Notes: generated from the letters alone by a model not told the origin. A stretch of DNA of 39,534 bases from Planctomycetaceae bacterium (GCA_028284145.1 JANQSH010000029.1:1-39534); one strand, 5' to 3'; shown: positions 26,905 through 36,686, counted from the first letter of the stretch. Numbers and translations are program-made.

Positions 26905-28194
26905 TCACTCTTCATTCGCCGCCGCCGCAAGGCTCGGGTCGACCTCAATTTTGAGTTTGCCCAGGCGCCGTTCGTCAGCGTCGATCACCGTAAAACGCAA
27001 CTGTTGCCAGGTGAAGGACTCCCCGGCATTGGGAACACGGGCGAACTGGGAGAACGCAAATCCGCCAACCGTGTCGAAGTCTTTGTCTTCGGGTAGCTCA
27101 AACCGAAATCGGTCATTCAAATCGTCGATGTGCACCCGCGCATCGACTTCGATGTTGTTGTCGTCGATTTCCCGAATGAGGGTTTCTTTCGCTTCGTCAT
27201 ATTCGTCGGAAATGTCCCCGACAATCTCTTCCAGAATGTCCTCCATAGTGACCAGTCCGGCGACACCACCATACTCGTCGATGACAACCGCCAAATGGAC
27301 ACGTTCTCGCTTCAGGCTTTCCAGCAGCGTGTCAATTCCGGAAGATTCCGGCACATAAAATGGTGGACGTACAATTTCTGAAAGTGGGATTGAGGTCTCA
27401 CTATCGTGAATGTATTTCAGAAGGTCTTTGGCGTAGAGAATTCCGCAAATGTCATCGGTCGATTCGCCAACGACCGGCACTCGGGAATGGCCCGATTCCA
27501 GCATCGTTTGTCGGGCTTCTTCCAGCGTATGCGTAACCGGAATACAGAACATGTCGGTCCGAGGCGTCATAACAGCGCCGGTATCGACCTCGGCCAGTTC
27601 CATCACACGGTGGATCATGGATCGGGCTTCCGATTCCAATACGCCCTCACGTTGCCCTTCGTCGACGACAGACAAAATCTCTTCTGCCAGTGTCGATTCG
27701 CCATTGTCGCGTTCTTCACGACCAGTCAATCGGTGTAATGCTCCATCGACCCGATCAAAAATCGTCAGGAATGGACGGGCCAGCAGGATCATGCCTCTCA
27801 GCAGCGGCCAAACCCGGTAGAGTACCTTTTCTCCGGAGACTCTGGCGATTGTCCAGGGAAGCGCGACACATCCAAAGGCAAATCCAATTGCAACCAGCAA
27901 CCATTTCCCGACTTCCCAAAACGTTTGAATGTTCGGACGTGACTCAGGCCATCGCAAGTCCAGCAGAAAACGGCTCCAGATGACGGCAACCGAAAACGTC
28001 AGCAGGTACAGAAACTCGATCACGATCAGTGCGCGTTCGTGGCGTTTCAAAATCGCGCCAAAGCGATTCGGATTACCGCGAGCCTGACAGATACGATCCA
28101 ACCGGCTGCGTGAAAAGTCGGCCAGGCCAAACCGGACAAGACCGATCGCGAACAGCACCACCAACAGGATCAGAAAGAGTATGGGTTGGATCAT
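26905..28194 (-). CDS. Membrane CBS-domain protein, CorC/HlyC family (CNNM-like)
   Basis: A 429-residue protein with about three to four N-terminal membrane segments (a diverged DUF21/CNNM region), then a CBS pair (VMTPRTDMFCIPV ... VDIDEYGG-like AVVIDEYGGVAGLVTMEDILEEIVGDI) and a C-terminal CorC/HlyC transporter-associated domain (FDTVGGFAFSQFARVPNAGE). Relatives take part in magnesium/cobalt efflux or regulation. The frame is open to 28239; the ATG at 28194 fits the first membrane segment. It is the last gene of the phoH-pgpH-ybeY cluster, 97 bases after ybeY, an arrangement conserved in many bacteria. Confidence 0.92.
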   Translation of the reverse strand: MIQPILFLILLVVLFAIGLVRFGLADFSRSRLDRICQARGNPNRFGAILKRHERALIVIEFLYLLTFSVAVIWSRFLLDLRWPESRPNIQTFWEVGKWLLVAIGFAFGCVALPWTIARVSGEKVLYRVWPLLRGMILLARPFLTIFDRVDGALHRLTGREERDNGESTLAEEILSVVDEGQREGVLESEARSMIHRVMELAEVDTGAVMTPRTDMFCIPVTHTLEEARQTMLESGHSRVPVVGESTDDICGILYAKDLLKYIHDSETSIPLSEIVRPPFYVPESSGIDTLLESLKRERVHLAVVIDEYGGVAGLVTMEDILEEIVGDISDEYDEAKETLIREIDDNNIEVDARVHIDDLNDRFRFELPEDKDFDTVGGFAFSQFARVPNAGESFTWQQLRFTVIDADERRLGKLKIEVDPSLAAAANEE

Positions 28195-28291
28195 TTTTCG
28201 ACGCGGCCTCGGCCAACGTGTGGCACGCCAAAAGAGCAAAAACTCATTGTCGAGATTTCGAGCCGATCTTCAATCTCTGAACATGCTTTTT

Positions 28292-28885
28292 TCAACGCCG
28301 GGTTTCCTCATGCTGGGGTTGTTTGCCGAAACGCTCCAGAATCAGCCGTTCCTCACTTCTCATACGCATACGCTCGTCATCTGTGTGGTCATCGAAGCCC
28401 AACAAATGCAGCATTCCATGAACGAAATAGAGGGTGACTTCATCCTCAGGCCGCCAGCCGAATCTCGCGGATTCGCCCATCGCGTATTCGGTGCTGATGA
28501 TGATCTCCCCTTCCAGAGACTGCTCCGATTTCGAGGTGATCGCAGGCGGATCGCTGAGCAGAAAACTCAGGACGTCGGTGGGATAGTCATGTTGCAGGAA
28601 CCGGAGGTTCAGTGCGTGCATCGTTTCATTATCAACCAGCGCGAGGCTGATGTGAGCGTTCGCGACCCCGTGGCGATCAAGCGTGTATTTCAGTATCTGT
28701 CTAAAAAGATCATGATTCTGCTTGAGCAGCGTCTGTTCGTCAGCGATCTCGAGTTGAATGCCATTGTGCTGCGATGGAACATCCTCTCCCCACGGAATAC
28801 CATCGTCATCGGAGAAGTCCTGTACCGGATATTCGTCCGTATCTTCCGGTGAAGTGGAAGCCGAGTTGTCTGCAGAGTCGGACAT
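28292..28885 (-). CDS. ybeY: Endoribonuclease YbeY, rRNA maturation
   Basis: A 197-residue YbeY. The zinc site is visible as His156, His160 and His167 in HGMLHLLGFDDH, with the preceding PTDVLSF and GEIIIS strands. YbeY is a single-strand endoribonuclease needed for 16S rRNA 3'-end processing and ribosome quality control. The N-terminal 40 residues are acidic and extra relative to the family. The frame runs to 28963, which would overlap pgpH by 50 bases; the ATG at 28885, with AGGAG about 13 bases upstream, avoids that overlap. Confidence 0.92.
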   Translation of the reverse strand: MSDSADNSASTSPEDTDEYPVQDFSDDDGIPWGEDVPSQHNGIQLEIADEQTLLKQNHDLFRQILKYTLDRHGVANAHISLALVDNETMHALNLRFLQHDYPTDVLSFLLSDPPAITSKSEQSLEGEIIISTEYAMGESARFGWRPEDEVTLYFVHGMLHLLGFDDHTDDERMRMRSEERLILERFGKQPQHEETRR

Positions 28886-28913
28886 CGAAACTGAAAAATC
28901 TCCTGATCTGTTC

Positions 28914-31250
28914 TTAGGCGGTTCGCTGTTCAGGATACTTGATACGACCGTGGTAGATACCAATTAGTGATTTGGTGAGCGACTTCTCAACGCGATGGAT
29001 CTCTTTCAACGTCAGCGCACAATCGTCAAACTGACCATCCAACAGTTTCTTGAGCGTCAAATCGTGTACCAGAGTTTCGATGCGTTTTGGTGTCGGATCA
29101 CTTAATGTTCGGCTTGCACTCTCGACCGAATCGGCCAGCATCATCACACCGGCTTCCCGCGTTTGCGGCTTGGGTCCCGGGTAGCGGAAGGATGATTCTT
29201 CAACTCGCGTTTTGTGTTCTTCGGGTTGTTGATCGGCCTGCTTTGTGGCTTCGTGGTAGAAGTACTCCACCAACGTTGTCCCGTGATGCTGCTCGATGAA
29301 GTTGATAATGGGTGTTGGAAGATGATGCTGTCGAGCAAGATCGGCCCCATCTTTGACGTGTCCGATAATAATCAGCGTACTCATCGCCGGCGCGAGATGA
29401 TCGTGTCGCGATTCCATACCTTCGACATGATTCTCGATGAAATACTGCGGCTTTAACATCTTGCCGATGTCGTGGAAGTAGGCACCCACACGGACCATCA
29501 GACCGTTGGCACCGATACTTTCGGCGGCTGATTCGCCAATGGTGGCGACCGTGATGGAATGGTTATACGTTCCCGGTGCCCGCCGAACCAACTCCTGCAG
29601 TAACGGGTGAGAGACATCACTCATCTCCAAGAGCGAGATATCGGTAACGACTCCAAAAGAAGATTCAATAAACGGCAGAGAACCGGCCACAAGGTACCCG
29701 GTGACGAGACACCAGCCGGCACCCTGAAACGCCCGCGAAAGCAATGTGCCATTCGACCATGCCTCAGAAACTGACTGGCTATGGATGACCCCCGCCCCCC
29801 AGAAGACCACCAGGTAAATCAGCCCGGTCCAGAACCCTGCCTTGATCAGCGTGGAACGCGAAGAGACAGATTGCAGCGGGATCACGGCTGCAGCACAGAC
29901 ACTCATCAACACGATGAATTGGCCAATCGTGTCCACTGTTGAAACCGTCACCACAATCGTCAGCGTGAAGGCGGTGACTGTTGCCATCACCTGATTATAG
30001 GCAATCGCCAGCACCATCACCGTGGCGACAAGGGGGATGACTTCGGCCCGCCAGGGATCGACCGAGAACAGACGACAGAGAAACACGGCAACCGTAATCG
30101 TGATGAAGAAGATGCCCAGCCGCGACAGGCTACGGATTAAAACCGGTTCGTTACGGACGAGAAAATAACCATTCAAGGCGATCAGAATCACGAACATCAA
30201 CATGACTGTTGTGACTCTCAAGAGTCGGGAGTTGAAAGGCACGTTCGCTTCCACTGCCTCGTACTCCGCCCGCAGAATGGCCAGCAATTCCTCGTCGATG
30301 GTTTCACCCGGACGAACAAGCAGATCGTCCTGGTCGAAGGTCTGAACAACCGGGGCAACACTATCGCGAGCCGCTTTACGCTCTTTCTGCGTGGTCTCGC
30401 TGTCATAAGTCAGAGTCACAGCTCGGGCCGACTGGGCGAGCAGCCAGGTTTCAATTTCGCTTCGGAATTCATTGAGTTTGGGATATTGGTCCCACGCACT
30501 CCCCAGCAGACCCGCTTCATTGAATAGCTCATCGATAACGACTTCCGCCTGGCTGACCGCTGTTTCCGGAGCCGGAACATCAACCGTCACAACGCGGATA
30601 ATGGCATCTTCATCCATGTTGATTGACTTGAGCGCCTTCTTGTCTGCCAGACCATGTTCCTTCAATGGTGCAATAAAACGATTGAATTCCGTGACGATAT
30701 GTTCAATCTGTTCGGCTTCTGTTCCATCAGTTGTCGCCAGCCGCGTTTGCAGATCCTCAAATTGTGTCTGATCATCAGATTCATTTGCGGATTCGTCGGT
30801 TCCATTTTCGCGACTGTTTGAAGTCAATCCAAAGGAGCGCCGCAACTCACCGGACAATTGCGTCACCCGATTCGCAGCGGCGATATCGAGAAGGTCCTTT
30901 TTCAGCAGAGGGCCGAGTGTGCCAAGCGGTGCAGGATCGTGATTGAATGTGTATGGAATCTGCTCTTCCCGCTCGTTACGCAGGCGGATTGTTTCGGATT
31001 TATTTTCCCTTTTGAAAGTGACTTTTGCCGAAATGCCGTGATGAGAAATCTGCCCGATTCGATAAGGGAATGGAGCCCGCCATCCTTCCACTGCGCATGT
31101 CAAAGCAACGATTGCCACCGCGCAGATCAACAGCCGCAGCAGAACATTGCGATCTCGCATCTGTTCACTCACGCGTTTCCACCAGGAGGTGGTCGAGCGG
31201 ATCTCCTGGGCTCGGGATGAACGAGATTTCTTTTGTCCAAAGAGTGACAT
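28914..31250 (-). CDS. pgpH: PgpH-type 7TM-HD phosphohydrolase
   Basis: A 778-residue membrane protein. One N-terminal membrane segment is followed by a large extracytoplasmic 7TMR-HDED domain (about 80-330), seven membrane helices (about 335-520) and a cytoplasmic HD domain with HSITVATIGESAAESIG, the YFHDIGKM metal motif near residue 590 and HHGTTLVEYFY. In Firmicutes PgpH degrades cyclic di-AMP; the same activity here is inferred from domain order. It lies between phoH and ybeY on the same strand, the common arrangement. Confidence 0.93.
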   Translation of the reverse strand: MSLFGQKKSRSSRAQEIRSTTSWWKRVSEQMRDRNVLLRLLICAVAIVALTCAVEGWRAPFPYRIGQISHHGISAKVTFKRENKSETIRLRNEREEQIPYTFNHDPAPLGTLGPLLKKDLLDIAAANRVTQLSGELRRSFGLTSNSRENGTDESANESDDQTQFEDLQTRLATTDGTEAEQIEHIVTEFNRFIAPLKEHGLADKKALKSINMDEDAIIRVVTVDVPAPETAVSQAEVVIDELFNEAGLLGSAWDQYPKLNEFRSEIETWLLAQSARAVTLTYDSETTQKERKAARDSVAPVVQTFDQDDLLVRPGETIDEELLAILRAEYEAVEANVPFNSRLLRVTTVMLMFVILIALNGYFLVRNEPVLIRSLSRLGIFFITITVAVFLCRLFSVDPWRAEVIPLVATVMVLAIAYNQVMATVTAFTLTIVVTVSTVDTIGQFIVLMSVCAAAVIPLQSVSSRSTLIKAGFWTGLIYLVVFWGAGVIHSQSVSEAWSNGTLLSRAFQGAGWCLVTGYLVAGSLPFIESSFGVVTDISLLEMSDVSHPLLQELVRRAPGTYNHSITVATIGESAAESIGANGLMVRVGAYFHDIGKMLKPQYFIENHVEGMESRHDHLAPAMSTLIIIGHVKDGADLARQHHLPTPIINFIEQHHGTTLVEYFYHEATKQADQQPEEHKTRVEESSFRYPGPKPQTREAGVMMLADSVESASRTLSDPTPKRIETLVHDLTLKKLLDGQFDDCALTLKEIHRVEKSLTKSLIGIYHGRIKYPEQRTA

Positions 31251-31413
31251 GGGATTGGTTGTTCTTGATCGGCCAAAACCGAATGGATTATTGATAATCG
31301 CGTTAGAACGCTTCGCTATTTTTTTTCCACGTGTGATTTTTCCTGGTCACAAGCCATTTTTGATTTGGGGCACTGACAATTTCGGCCGGCGATCGACATC
31401 GTGCAAAGATCCA

Positions 31414-32400
31414 TCATTTACGTTTTTTGCCTTTCGCACTTTCTGCATCGTAGGCTTGCACAATATCTCGCACCAGCCGGTGACGCACAATATCCCGGCC
31501 TGTCATTCGTATAAAACCGATTCCATCGATCTCCTTCAAACGCTTCGTGGCATCAATCATGCCGCAGGTGTTGTCATCCGGAAGATCGATCTGCGTGACA
31601 TCGCCCGTTACGATGATTTTTGATTCGGCTCCCATTCGTGTCAGGAACATTTTCATTTGCGTGCTGGTTGTGTTCTGAGCTTCATCCAGAATGACAAACG
31701 TGTTGTTCAGCGTCCGCCCGCGCATGTAGGCGAGCGGAATCACTTCGATCACGTCGTTTTCCATGTACAGTTTTACCTGTTCAAAGTCCAGAATGTCATT
31801 CAAAGCATCCAACAGTGGTCGCAGGTAGGGGTTCACCTTCGCCAACAAGTCGCCGGGAAGGAAACCGAGCTTTTCACCGGCTTCCACTGCGGGACGAACG
31901 AGGACAATTCGACGAACAAGATTGCTGCGCAGCGCATTGATGGCCATCGCAACTGCAAGATATGTCTTGCCACATCCTGCCGGGCCTTCGCAAAAGACGA
32001 TGTCATTCTTGCGGATGGCTTCGACATAATCAGCCTGACCAGGACTGCGAGGCCGGATATTCTTCGCTCGCTCCTGAACATCGATCTTTGACGCGGCGTC
32101 TTCGACCGGTGCAACGACATTTTGCCCGTTTCCGCTTTGGGGTCGATGGTCCGCAGTGATAACTCGCTGCACTTCCGATTCCGGAAGGTTCCCCGTTTTC
32201 TCGATGATCGAACGCAATTCCGTGAAGATTTCCACTGCACGTTCAATCTGTTCATCGTTGCCGTGGAGTTTCAGTTCATCTCCACGCAGTACGACATCGA
32301 TGCCAACGGTATCACGAACCTGTCGGAGATATTGATCACGGGCGCCGAACAACACGCGGATCTGATCATGATCAGCGAATGAAATCGTCGCTTCACTCAT
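31414..32400 (-). CDS. phoH: PhoH-like ATPase
   Basis: A 328-residue PhoH-family protein. Walker A is EGPAGCGKTYLA (138-149), Walker B is FVILDEAQN (235-243), and IVTGDVTQIDLP and the VRHRLVRDIV end are typical. PhoH proteins are predicted RNA-linked ATPases/helicases; the adjacency to ybeY supports a role in RNA metabolism. It heads the cluster phoH - pgpH - ybeY - CBS/CorC. The ATG at 32400 follows the 5'-half repeat copy R4 by about 55 bases, so the repeat is in or near its promoter. Confidence 0.93.
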   Translation of the reverse strand: MSEATISFADHDQIRVLFGARDQYLRQVRDTVGIDVVLRGDELKLHGNDEQIERAVEIFTELRSIIEKTGNLPESEVQRVITADHRPQSGNGQNVVAPVEDAASKIDVQERAKNIRPRSPGQADYVEAIRKNDIVFCEGPAGCGKTYLAVAMAINALRSNLVRRIVLVRPAVEAGEKLGFLPGDLLAKVNPYLRPLLDALNDILDFEQVKLYMENDVIEVIPLAYMRGRTLNNTFVILDEAQNTTSTQMKMFLTRMGAESKIIVTGDVTQIDLPDDNTCGMIDATKRLKEIDGIGFIRMTGRDIVRHRLVRDIVQAYDAESAKGKKRK

Positions 32401-32454
32401 AGACAGTATATTGATTCTCCGAATTCTGTCCGAGGGAGGTACAGGGTATCACTC

Positions 32455-32560
32455 TTTAGAGCCGTTTACCTTTTTGTGTGATATCTCCGGCTCGTGAGGA
32501 GCCTGTATTTGCAGGCCAAACGACATCCATCGCGGTACAGAAGAGCGTAATATCCTCTGG
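32455..32560 (-). repeat. Intergenic repeat, 5'-half copy (R4)
   Basis: On the minus strand it reads CCAGAGGATATTACGCTCTT, CTGTACCGCGATGG, GGCCTGCAAATACAGGCT, CACGAGCCGG and GGTAAACGGCTC, matching the first half of the element at 25030. The internal inverted repeats GCCTG...CAGGC and GAGCC...GGCTC are intact here. It lies just upstream of phoH. The 3' half is missing. Confidence 0.8.
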
Positions 32561-32625
32561 AAAGATCGATATCACCTGTCGAAGTGAAGGAATCTGGTCG
32601 GCCCCCCGTCCTGATAACAGTCATT

Positions 32626-32793
32626 CAACTGGATTCTCCAGTTGCATATTTCAACCGGGATTTCCGGTTGATCAAAACTACAGAACCCCGCAGCGAAAGG
32701 CATCGCCAACGGGGTCTTGCTTACTCTTGTATTCTACCCTCGCAATTCGGGGTTGAAAAGCGGTGGTTTGGCATCACCCGGGATTTCTCCGGG
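32626..32793. other. Array of similar stem-loops, possible structured RNA
   Basis: Three very similar hairpins and two others lie in 168 bases: CAACTGG-ATTCT-CCAGTTG (32626-32644), CAACCGG-GATTT-CCGGTTG (32652-32670), ACCCCG...CGGGGT (32685-32715), ACCCTCG-CAATT-CGGGGT (32736-32753, imperfect) and CCCGG-GATTTCT-CCGGG (32777-32793). The shared loop GGATT(T/C) suggests a related origin. The order and spacing are not those of a tRNA, riboswitch or terminator I know. Confidence 0.5.
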
Positions 32794-33086
32794 AGAACTC
32801 GAATTGACAATGCACATTCTGCATGAGAAATAGTTGTAAGTGATTGTTCTGTAGTGGTTTAACGTGTTTCCGTGTATTTGGTTCCAGGTTCAGGTTTGAC
32901 GGTTTTGTGAGTTTTGATGATTCCTCTCAAGGTTCGGATTTCATCGATTCGATGAAAGAATCGTGTCCGGATGGTGGTCTGTCTGGTTCGACGAAGGTTA
33001 TGCGCCGACTTTCGCCCGTATCGAACTGCCATCATCCCCTTGATTCCCACCATTCTCTCCAATGACAGGGCCATCGACGAAACATC

Positions 33087-35366
33087 ATGTACGAAAGCCA
33101 CTTCCAACTTTCTCGTCGTCCATTCTCCGCCACACCTGACACGCAATCCATTGTGGATATCGATACCTTTCTTGCTGCGAAAACGGAATTAACCCGGTGC
33201 ATCGAACTTGGCCTGGGTATTGGTGTTCTGACCGCCTCCGCCGGAATGGGCAAAACGCTTCTGTGCGAAAAATTGCGTGAACAGTTTGCCGAAATCCGTC
33301 GTATTGTTCTGCTGGCAAATGCCAAATATGCAGACGCTTCGTCGTTTTTGAAAGCGTTGCTGTATGAACTATCACAACCTTACGTCAATCTGACTGAACA
33401 GGAACTTCGGCTGCAGCTCGATGCAACATTGCGTGGTTCCGAAGGCAGGCAATCAGGTTTGCTGCTGATCGTGGATGAAGCGGAACAACTCGGCACTGAG
33501 GTTTTGCATGAGTTCCGCGGCATGACAAATCTTGCCCAGGATGGGGAACCTCTGGTGCAGATCATTTTGAGTGGTTTGCCTCAACTGGAAGAAACCCTCG
33601 CCCACCCGATGTTGCAGGGGTTGAATCAACGCGTTGGGTGTCAGGTCACGTTGGAGCCTCTTTCCATTCAGGATTCTGTCCGATTCGTTGAGGAACGGTT
33701 GTTGCAGGCCGGGGGACAGCCGGCAAAACTACTGTCTCCCGAGGCAATTCATCTGATTTGCCGAGCGAGTGATGGCTCGCCCCGTTGCCTGAACCAGTTA
33801 TGTGATCACTGCCTGGTGTTGACGTACGTGGAAGATATGAGCTCGATTGATGCGGAAATCGTTCATGCCGCGCTGGAAGATCTGAAACAATTACCACTCA
33901 CCTGGAACGATATTTTCGACGACTCGGTTTTTCAATACGATCATAACGATGAGCCTGATGTGGAATCTTCCGCAATTGTGGAAGAGGCTGTTGAGGCTGC
34001 CCCACTTCCGGCTGTCGAAATTGGAAGCGACTGTGGAAGTGCAGGCAGTGAAAGTGCAGATAGCAAGATACCAGAGAGTGAATGTGCCCAAAACGAGGCA
34101 GAATCCAGGCCGATCGAACTGGATCGCCCAGTCCATCACGAATCGGTCGCAAGCGAATCAGTCGATAGGGACACGATATCTGGTGAGATCGCGGCGATTG
34201 AGGTGGGGCATGAAGTGAGCAAAGAGGTCGCCCTGTCAGATGTTCAGAACGATCAATCAGCAGATCAGCCAGCCGAGATCAAAGCCGAACAAAATTCCAG
34301 GGAATTTTCCGAAACCTGGTCGGTCGAAAAGAACCGGACAGAACCTTTGGAGGAAACAGCCAGCAAGGTGAATGCTCCGGTTGAAGACCACACCGAAAGT
34401 GAAGGCCCACCATTCGTCACTGAAGATATCCGCAACAAAACCTCGGACGATGAAGAGATGAATCCACCCTATTCTTCCCCAGCATTTGATGCTGAGACAA
34501 TGGCGTCTCAAGCGACCGTTTCACCGGATGTGACCGAAGAGGAAATTATTTTTGATCGTTACGCCATCATCGATTCTGGTCGCACACTGACAGCAGACAT
34601 TCTGGAGAATATCGATCGGACAGAAGCGAATTTGCCCATCAATCTGGAATGCCGAAACGGAGGCGATTGTGGTGCGGAGCAAACACTTGATGAAGCCGCC
34701 GAAGTGATTAAAGCGGTGAATGAGTCAGCGCATCTTGAACATGGCGTACCACAGGAACCGCGGGAGTTTTGTGGCGAAATCTCTTCGGAGCCAAATTCGG
34801 ATACCGACGAGGAACGACCAGAACCGGCGGAAATTATCGATCGGCTGATCCCGATGATCGACAACGTCCTTGATAAGCGTCATGCGAACCTGAGCGACGA
34901 AGAGTTCCGCAAGTCGCTTACCATTCTCAAATCAGAAAACGCATTGGATGACCGAAAGGCTGAGGACGTTCCTTCAGGTGATCAACTTCCATCTTCGATT
35001 GAGCCATCAGATTCGATTAAGCCACCAGACCAGTCCAATTCTGAGCCGGAGAATCATGCCGAATTTCTTCCGGACACTGATATCGAAGGGCAAATCGGAG
35101 CCTCGGTACTGGAAGTCTGCCTTGAAACGCAACAGGCGACGCAGTCAACAAGCGATAACCATGATCGCGATCTGCATTCTCTCGATTCGACAACAGGTCC
35201 AGCGGATTTGAACAGAGCGGAAGAGAATCTGACTGTGGACGACTCAACAGAAACGCCGTGCGAATCAGCAACGGCCGGTTCCATTGAAGATGCACAGGAA
35301 CGTCAACGCGAGTTTTCGCGTCTGTTCAGTGTGTTGCGAAAACAGCGGCTGGCCAAAGGAGCCTGA
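33087..35366 (+). CDS. ExeA/GspA-like AAA ATPase with a long acidic tail
   Basis: A 759-residue protein. Residues 1-270 are an ExeA-type AAA+ domain: MYESHFQLSRRPFSATPD at the start, Walker A ASAGMGKTLL (50-59), Walker B LLLIVDEAE (about 125-133) and the GSPRCLNQLCDHCL sensor region. The remaining 480 or so residues are strongly acidic, rich in Glu, Ser, Asp and Pro and probably unfolded, with one more ordered helix (EIIDRLIPMIDNVLDKR) and a basic C-terminus. ExeA proteins act with peptidoglycan or secretion partners, but this one lacks a membrane segment or binding domain and has no secretion neighbour. Function is therefore open. Confidence 0.85.
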   Translation: MYESHFQLSRRPFSATPDTQSIVDIDTFLAAKTELTRCIELGLGIGVLTASAGMGKTLLCEKLREQFAEIRRIVLLANAKYADASSFLKALLYELSQPYVNLTEQELRLQLDATLRGSEGRQSGLLLIVDEAEQLGTEVLHEFRGMTNLAQDGEPLVQIILSGLPQLEETLAHPMLQGLNQRVGCQVTLEPLSIQDSVRFVEERLLQAGGQPAKLLSPEAIHLICRASDGSPRCLNQLCDHCLVLTYVEDMSSIDAEIVHAALEDLKQLPLTWNDIFDDSVFQYDHNDEPDVESSAIVEEAVEAAPLPAVEIGSDCGSAGSESADSKIPESECAQNEAESRPIELDRPVHHESVASESVDRDTISGEIAAIEVGHEVSKEVALSDVQNDQSADQPAEIKAEQNSREFSETWSVEKNRTEPLEETASKVNAPVEDHTESEGPPFVTEDIRNKTSDDEEMNPPYSSPAFDAETMASQATVSPDVTEEEIIFDRYAIIDSGRTLTADILENIDRTEANLPINLECRNGGDCGAEQTLDEAAEVIKAVNESAHLEHGVPQEPREFCGEISSEPNSDTDEERPEPAEIIDRLIPMIDNVLDKRHANLSDEEFRKSLTILKSENALDDRKAEDVPSGDQLPSSIEPSDSIKPPDQSNSEPENHAEFLPDTDIEGQIGASVLEVCLETQQATQSTSDNHDRDLHSLDSTTGPADLNRAEENLTVDDSTETPCESATAGSIEDAQERQREFSRLFSVLRKQRLAKGA

Positions 35367-35396
35367 AATGCGTCTGTAGCGGATTCAGCTGACCTG

Positions 35397-35538
35397 GCGT
35401 TTGATTCAAAAGAGTTCCTGAATCAAATGCGCGTCTTTCACGAAGTGTCAGAGCTGATCTTCGGAGGGGATGATCAGTACCCGGATCAGTCCGGGGGCGT
35501 CAACAACCGATTCCGACAGGTTCAGGCAACCAGCCTGA
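35397..35538. terminator. Three stem-loops between convergent genes, possible terminator region
   Basis: Downstream of the ExeA-like stop: GCGTTTGATTC pairs with GAATCAAATGC (35397-35430, 11 bp with one G-T), CCCGGA-TCAG-TCCGGG (35480-35495) and TCAGGC-AACCA-GCCTGA (35522-35538). None is followed by a strong T run on the plus strand, so intrinsic termination is only likely, not shown. The region serves both convergent transcripts. Confidence 0.4.
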
Positions 35539-35561
35539 CAACTGCTGAAAATTGTGAAAGC

Positions 35562-36686
35562 TCACTTTTTGGACGCACTCTGAGAGTGAGATTTCGTCGC
35601 CAGTGCCCGATTGACCGCAGCCTGCAAGTCTGAGGCCCTGGTACCAACACTGAGATGCCTCAGGTTTGGTATCGTATCGATGACTTTGATTACACTTTCA
35701 ATTGACATCTTCTCACCATTGATAAAACCCGATTCCAGGGTTGGGTGATTCTGGAACATCCGAAATTGTGCGTCAGTCAGAGGAGGTTGTCTCAAAATAA
35801 TCAGTTCAAGCCGCCCAAGGTTGGCCAGCACTTGAACACCCCTGTCTGTAATCGTTGGTACGGTCAGTTTGAGTTGCCGCAGCTTCTGAAGCGCAGCAAC
35901 AGATTCAACACAATTCTCTGTTAACGCATTCGAGTCAAGCCATAAAATTTCCAGATGTTCAGCCGTTGAAAGTTGTTGAACTCCCTGATCAGTGAATCTG
36001 TTTGAATGAACATTGAGCCACCTTAGTTTTTTACATCGCTTTGCAAGAAACCGAAGTGATTTGTCAGTCAGATTTGGGCAGGACAGGTCCAGATGTTTCA
36101 GGTTGGGCAAGCCATCAGCAATCTTCAAAACAAATTCGTCCGTGAGTTTTCCATATCCCTGTACGTAAATACTCTCCAGCGTCTTCGCACGACACAGATA
36201 ATCTGCGCAAAGATCACTCACCGCTGAGCCTCCACTCTGAAGCTCCGATTCGGCGTTGAACACCAATTCTGTAATTTTCGGGAGCGAAGCGATAAACTTC
36301 AAATCAGAGTCTTTGATGTCATGTTTGCACAAGTGAACCCATTCAAGGGATTTCATGCTGCCCAATTTTGACAAATCTCCCTCGATAATGATGGGCGAGT
36401 CAAAGATCTCTTGTCCGATCCTGATACCTTTAAGATTCACGAGCGTTGAAAGGTACGCCAAATCGTCGGATGTGAGTTTTGTGCCGTAGCTGATATTAAC
36501 GGAACGGAGCCTGTGCAATTCGCTTAATTTACCATTCCGAAGGCCGGAATTCCCCGAGTAGAAAACGGTCACATGATTCTCGCTGTCTCGATGAAAAGAA
36601 AATCCCGGAGGAGCAGCACTCTGGGAATAAGCGCATAGGGGAATGAGAAACGTAATGGTGAAGATGATGGTGCCTGCTGTTTGCAT
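35562..36686 (-). CDS. Secreted leucine-rich-repeat protein
   Basis: A 374-residue protein with a signal peptide (MQTAGTIIFTITFLIPLCAYS) and about ten irregular leucine-rich repeats of the ribonuclease-inhibitor/F-box type, for example LPNLKHLDLSCPNLTD, LRWLNVHSNRFTD, LEILWLDSNALTE and LRQLKLTVPTITDRG. Such repeats form a curved binding surface; the partner is unknown. The codons look more AT-rich than those of neighbouring genes. A 10-base direct repeat (TCAACCTGAG twice) lies directly before the ATG. It converges on the ExeA-like gene. Confidence 0.85.
   Translation of the reverse strand: MQTAGTIIFTITFLIPLCAYSQSAAPPGFSFHRDSENHVTVFYSGNSGLRNGKLSELHRLRSVNISYGTKLTSDDLAYLSTLVNLKGIRIGQEIFDSPIIIEGDLSKLGSMKSLEWVHLCKHDIKDSDLKFIASLPKITELVFNAESELQSGGSAVSDLCADYLCRAKTLESIYVQGYGKLTDEFVLKIADGLPNLKHLDLSCPNLTDKSLRFLAKRCKKLRWLNVHSNRFTDQGVQQLSTAEHLEILWLDSNALTENCVESVAALQKLRQLKLTVPTITDRGVQVLANLGRLELIILRQPPLTDAQFRMFQNHPTLESGFINGEKMSIESVIKVIDTIPNLRHLSVGTRASDLQAAVNRALATKSHSQSASKK

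Larger units (their letters stand above)
32401..33086. other. Long divergent gap: repeat copy plus a stem-loop array
   Basis: About 690 bases between the divergent phoH and ExeA-like genes. It contains repeat copy R4 (32455-32560), a row of stem-loops (32626-32793) and then about 290 bases with no recognised feature leading to the ExeA-like start. No ORF is protein-like. Confidence 0.55.
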
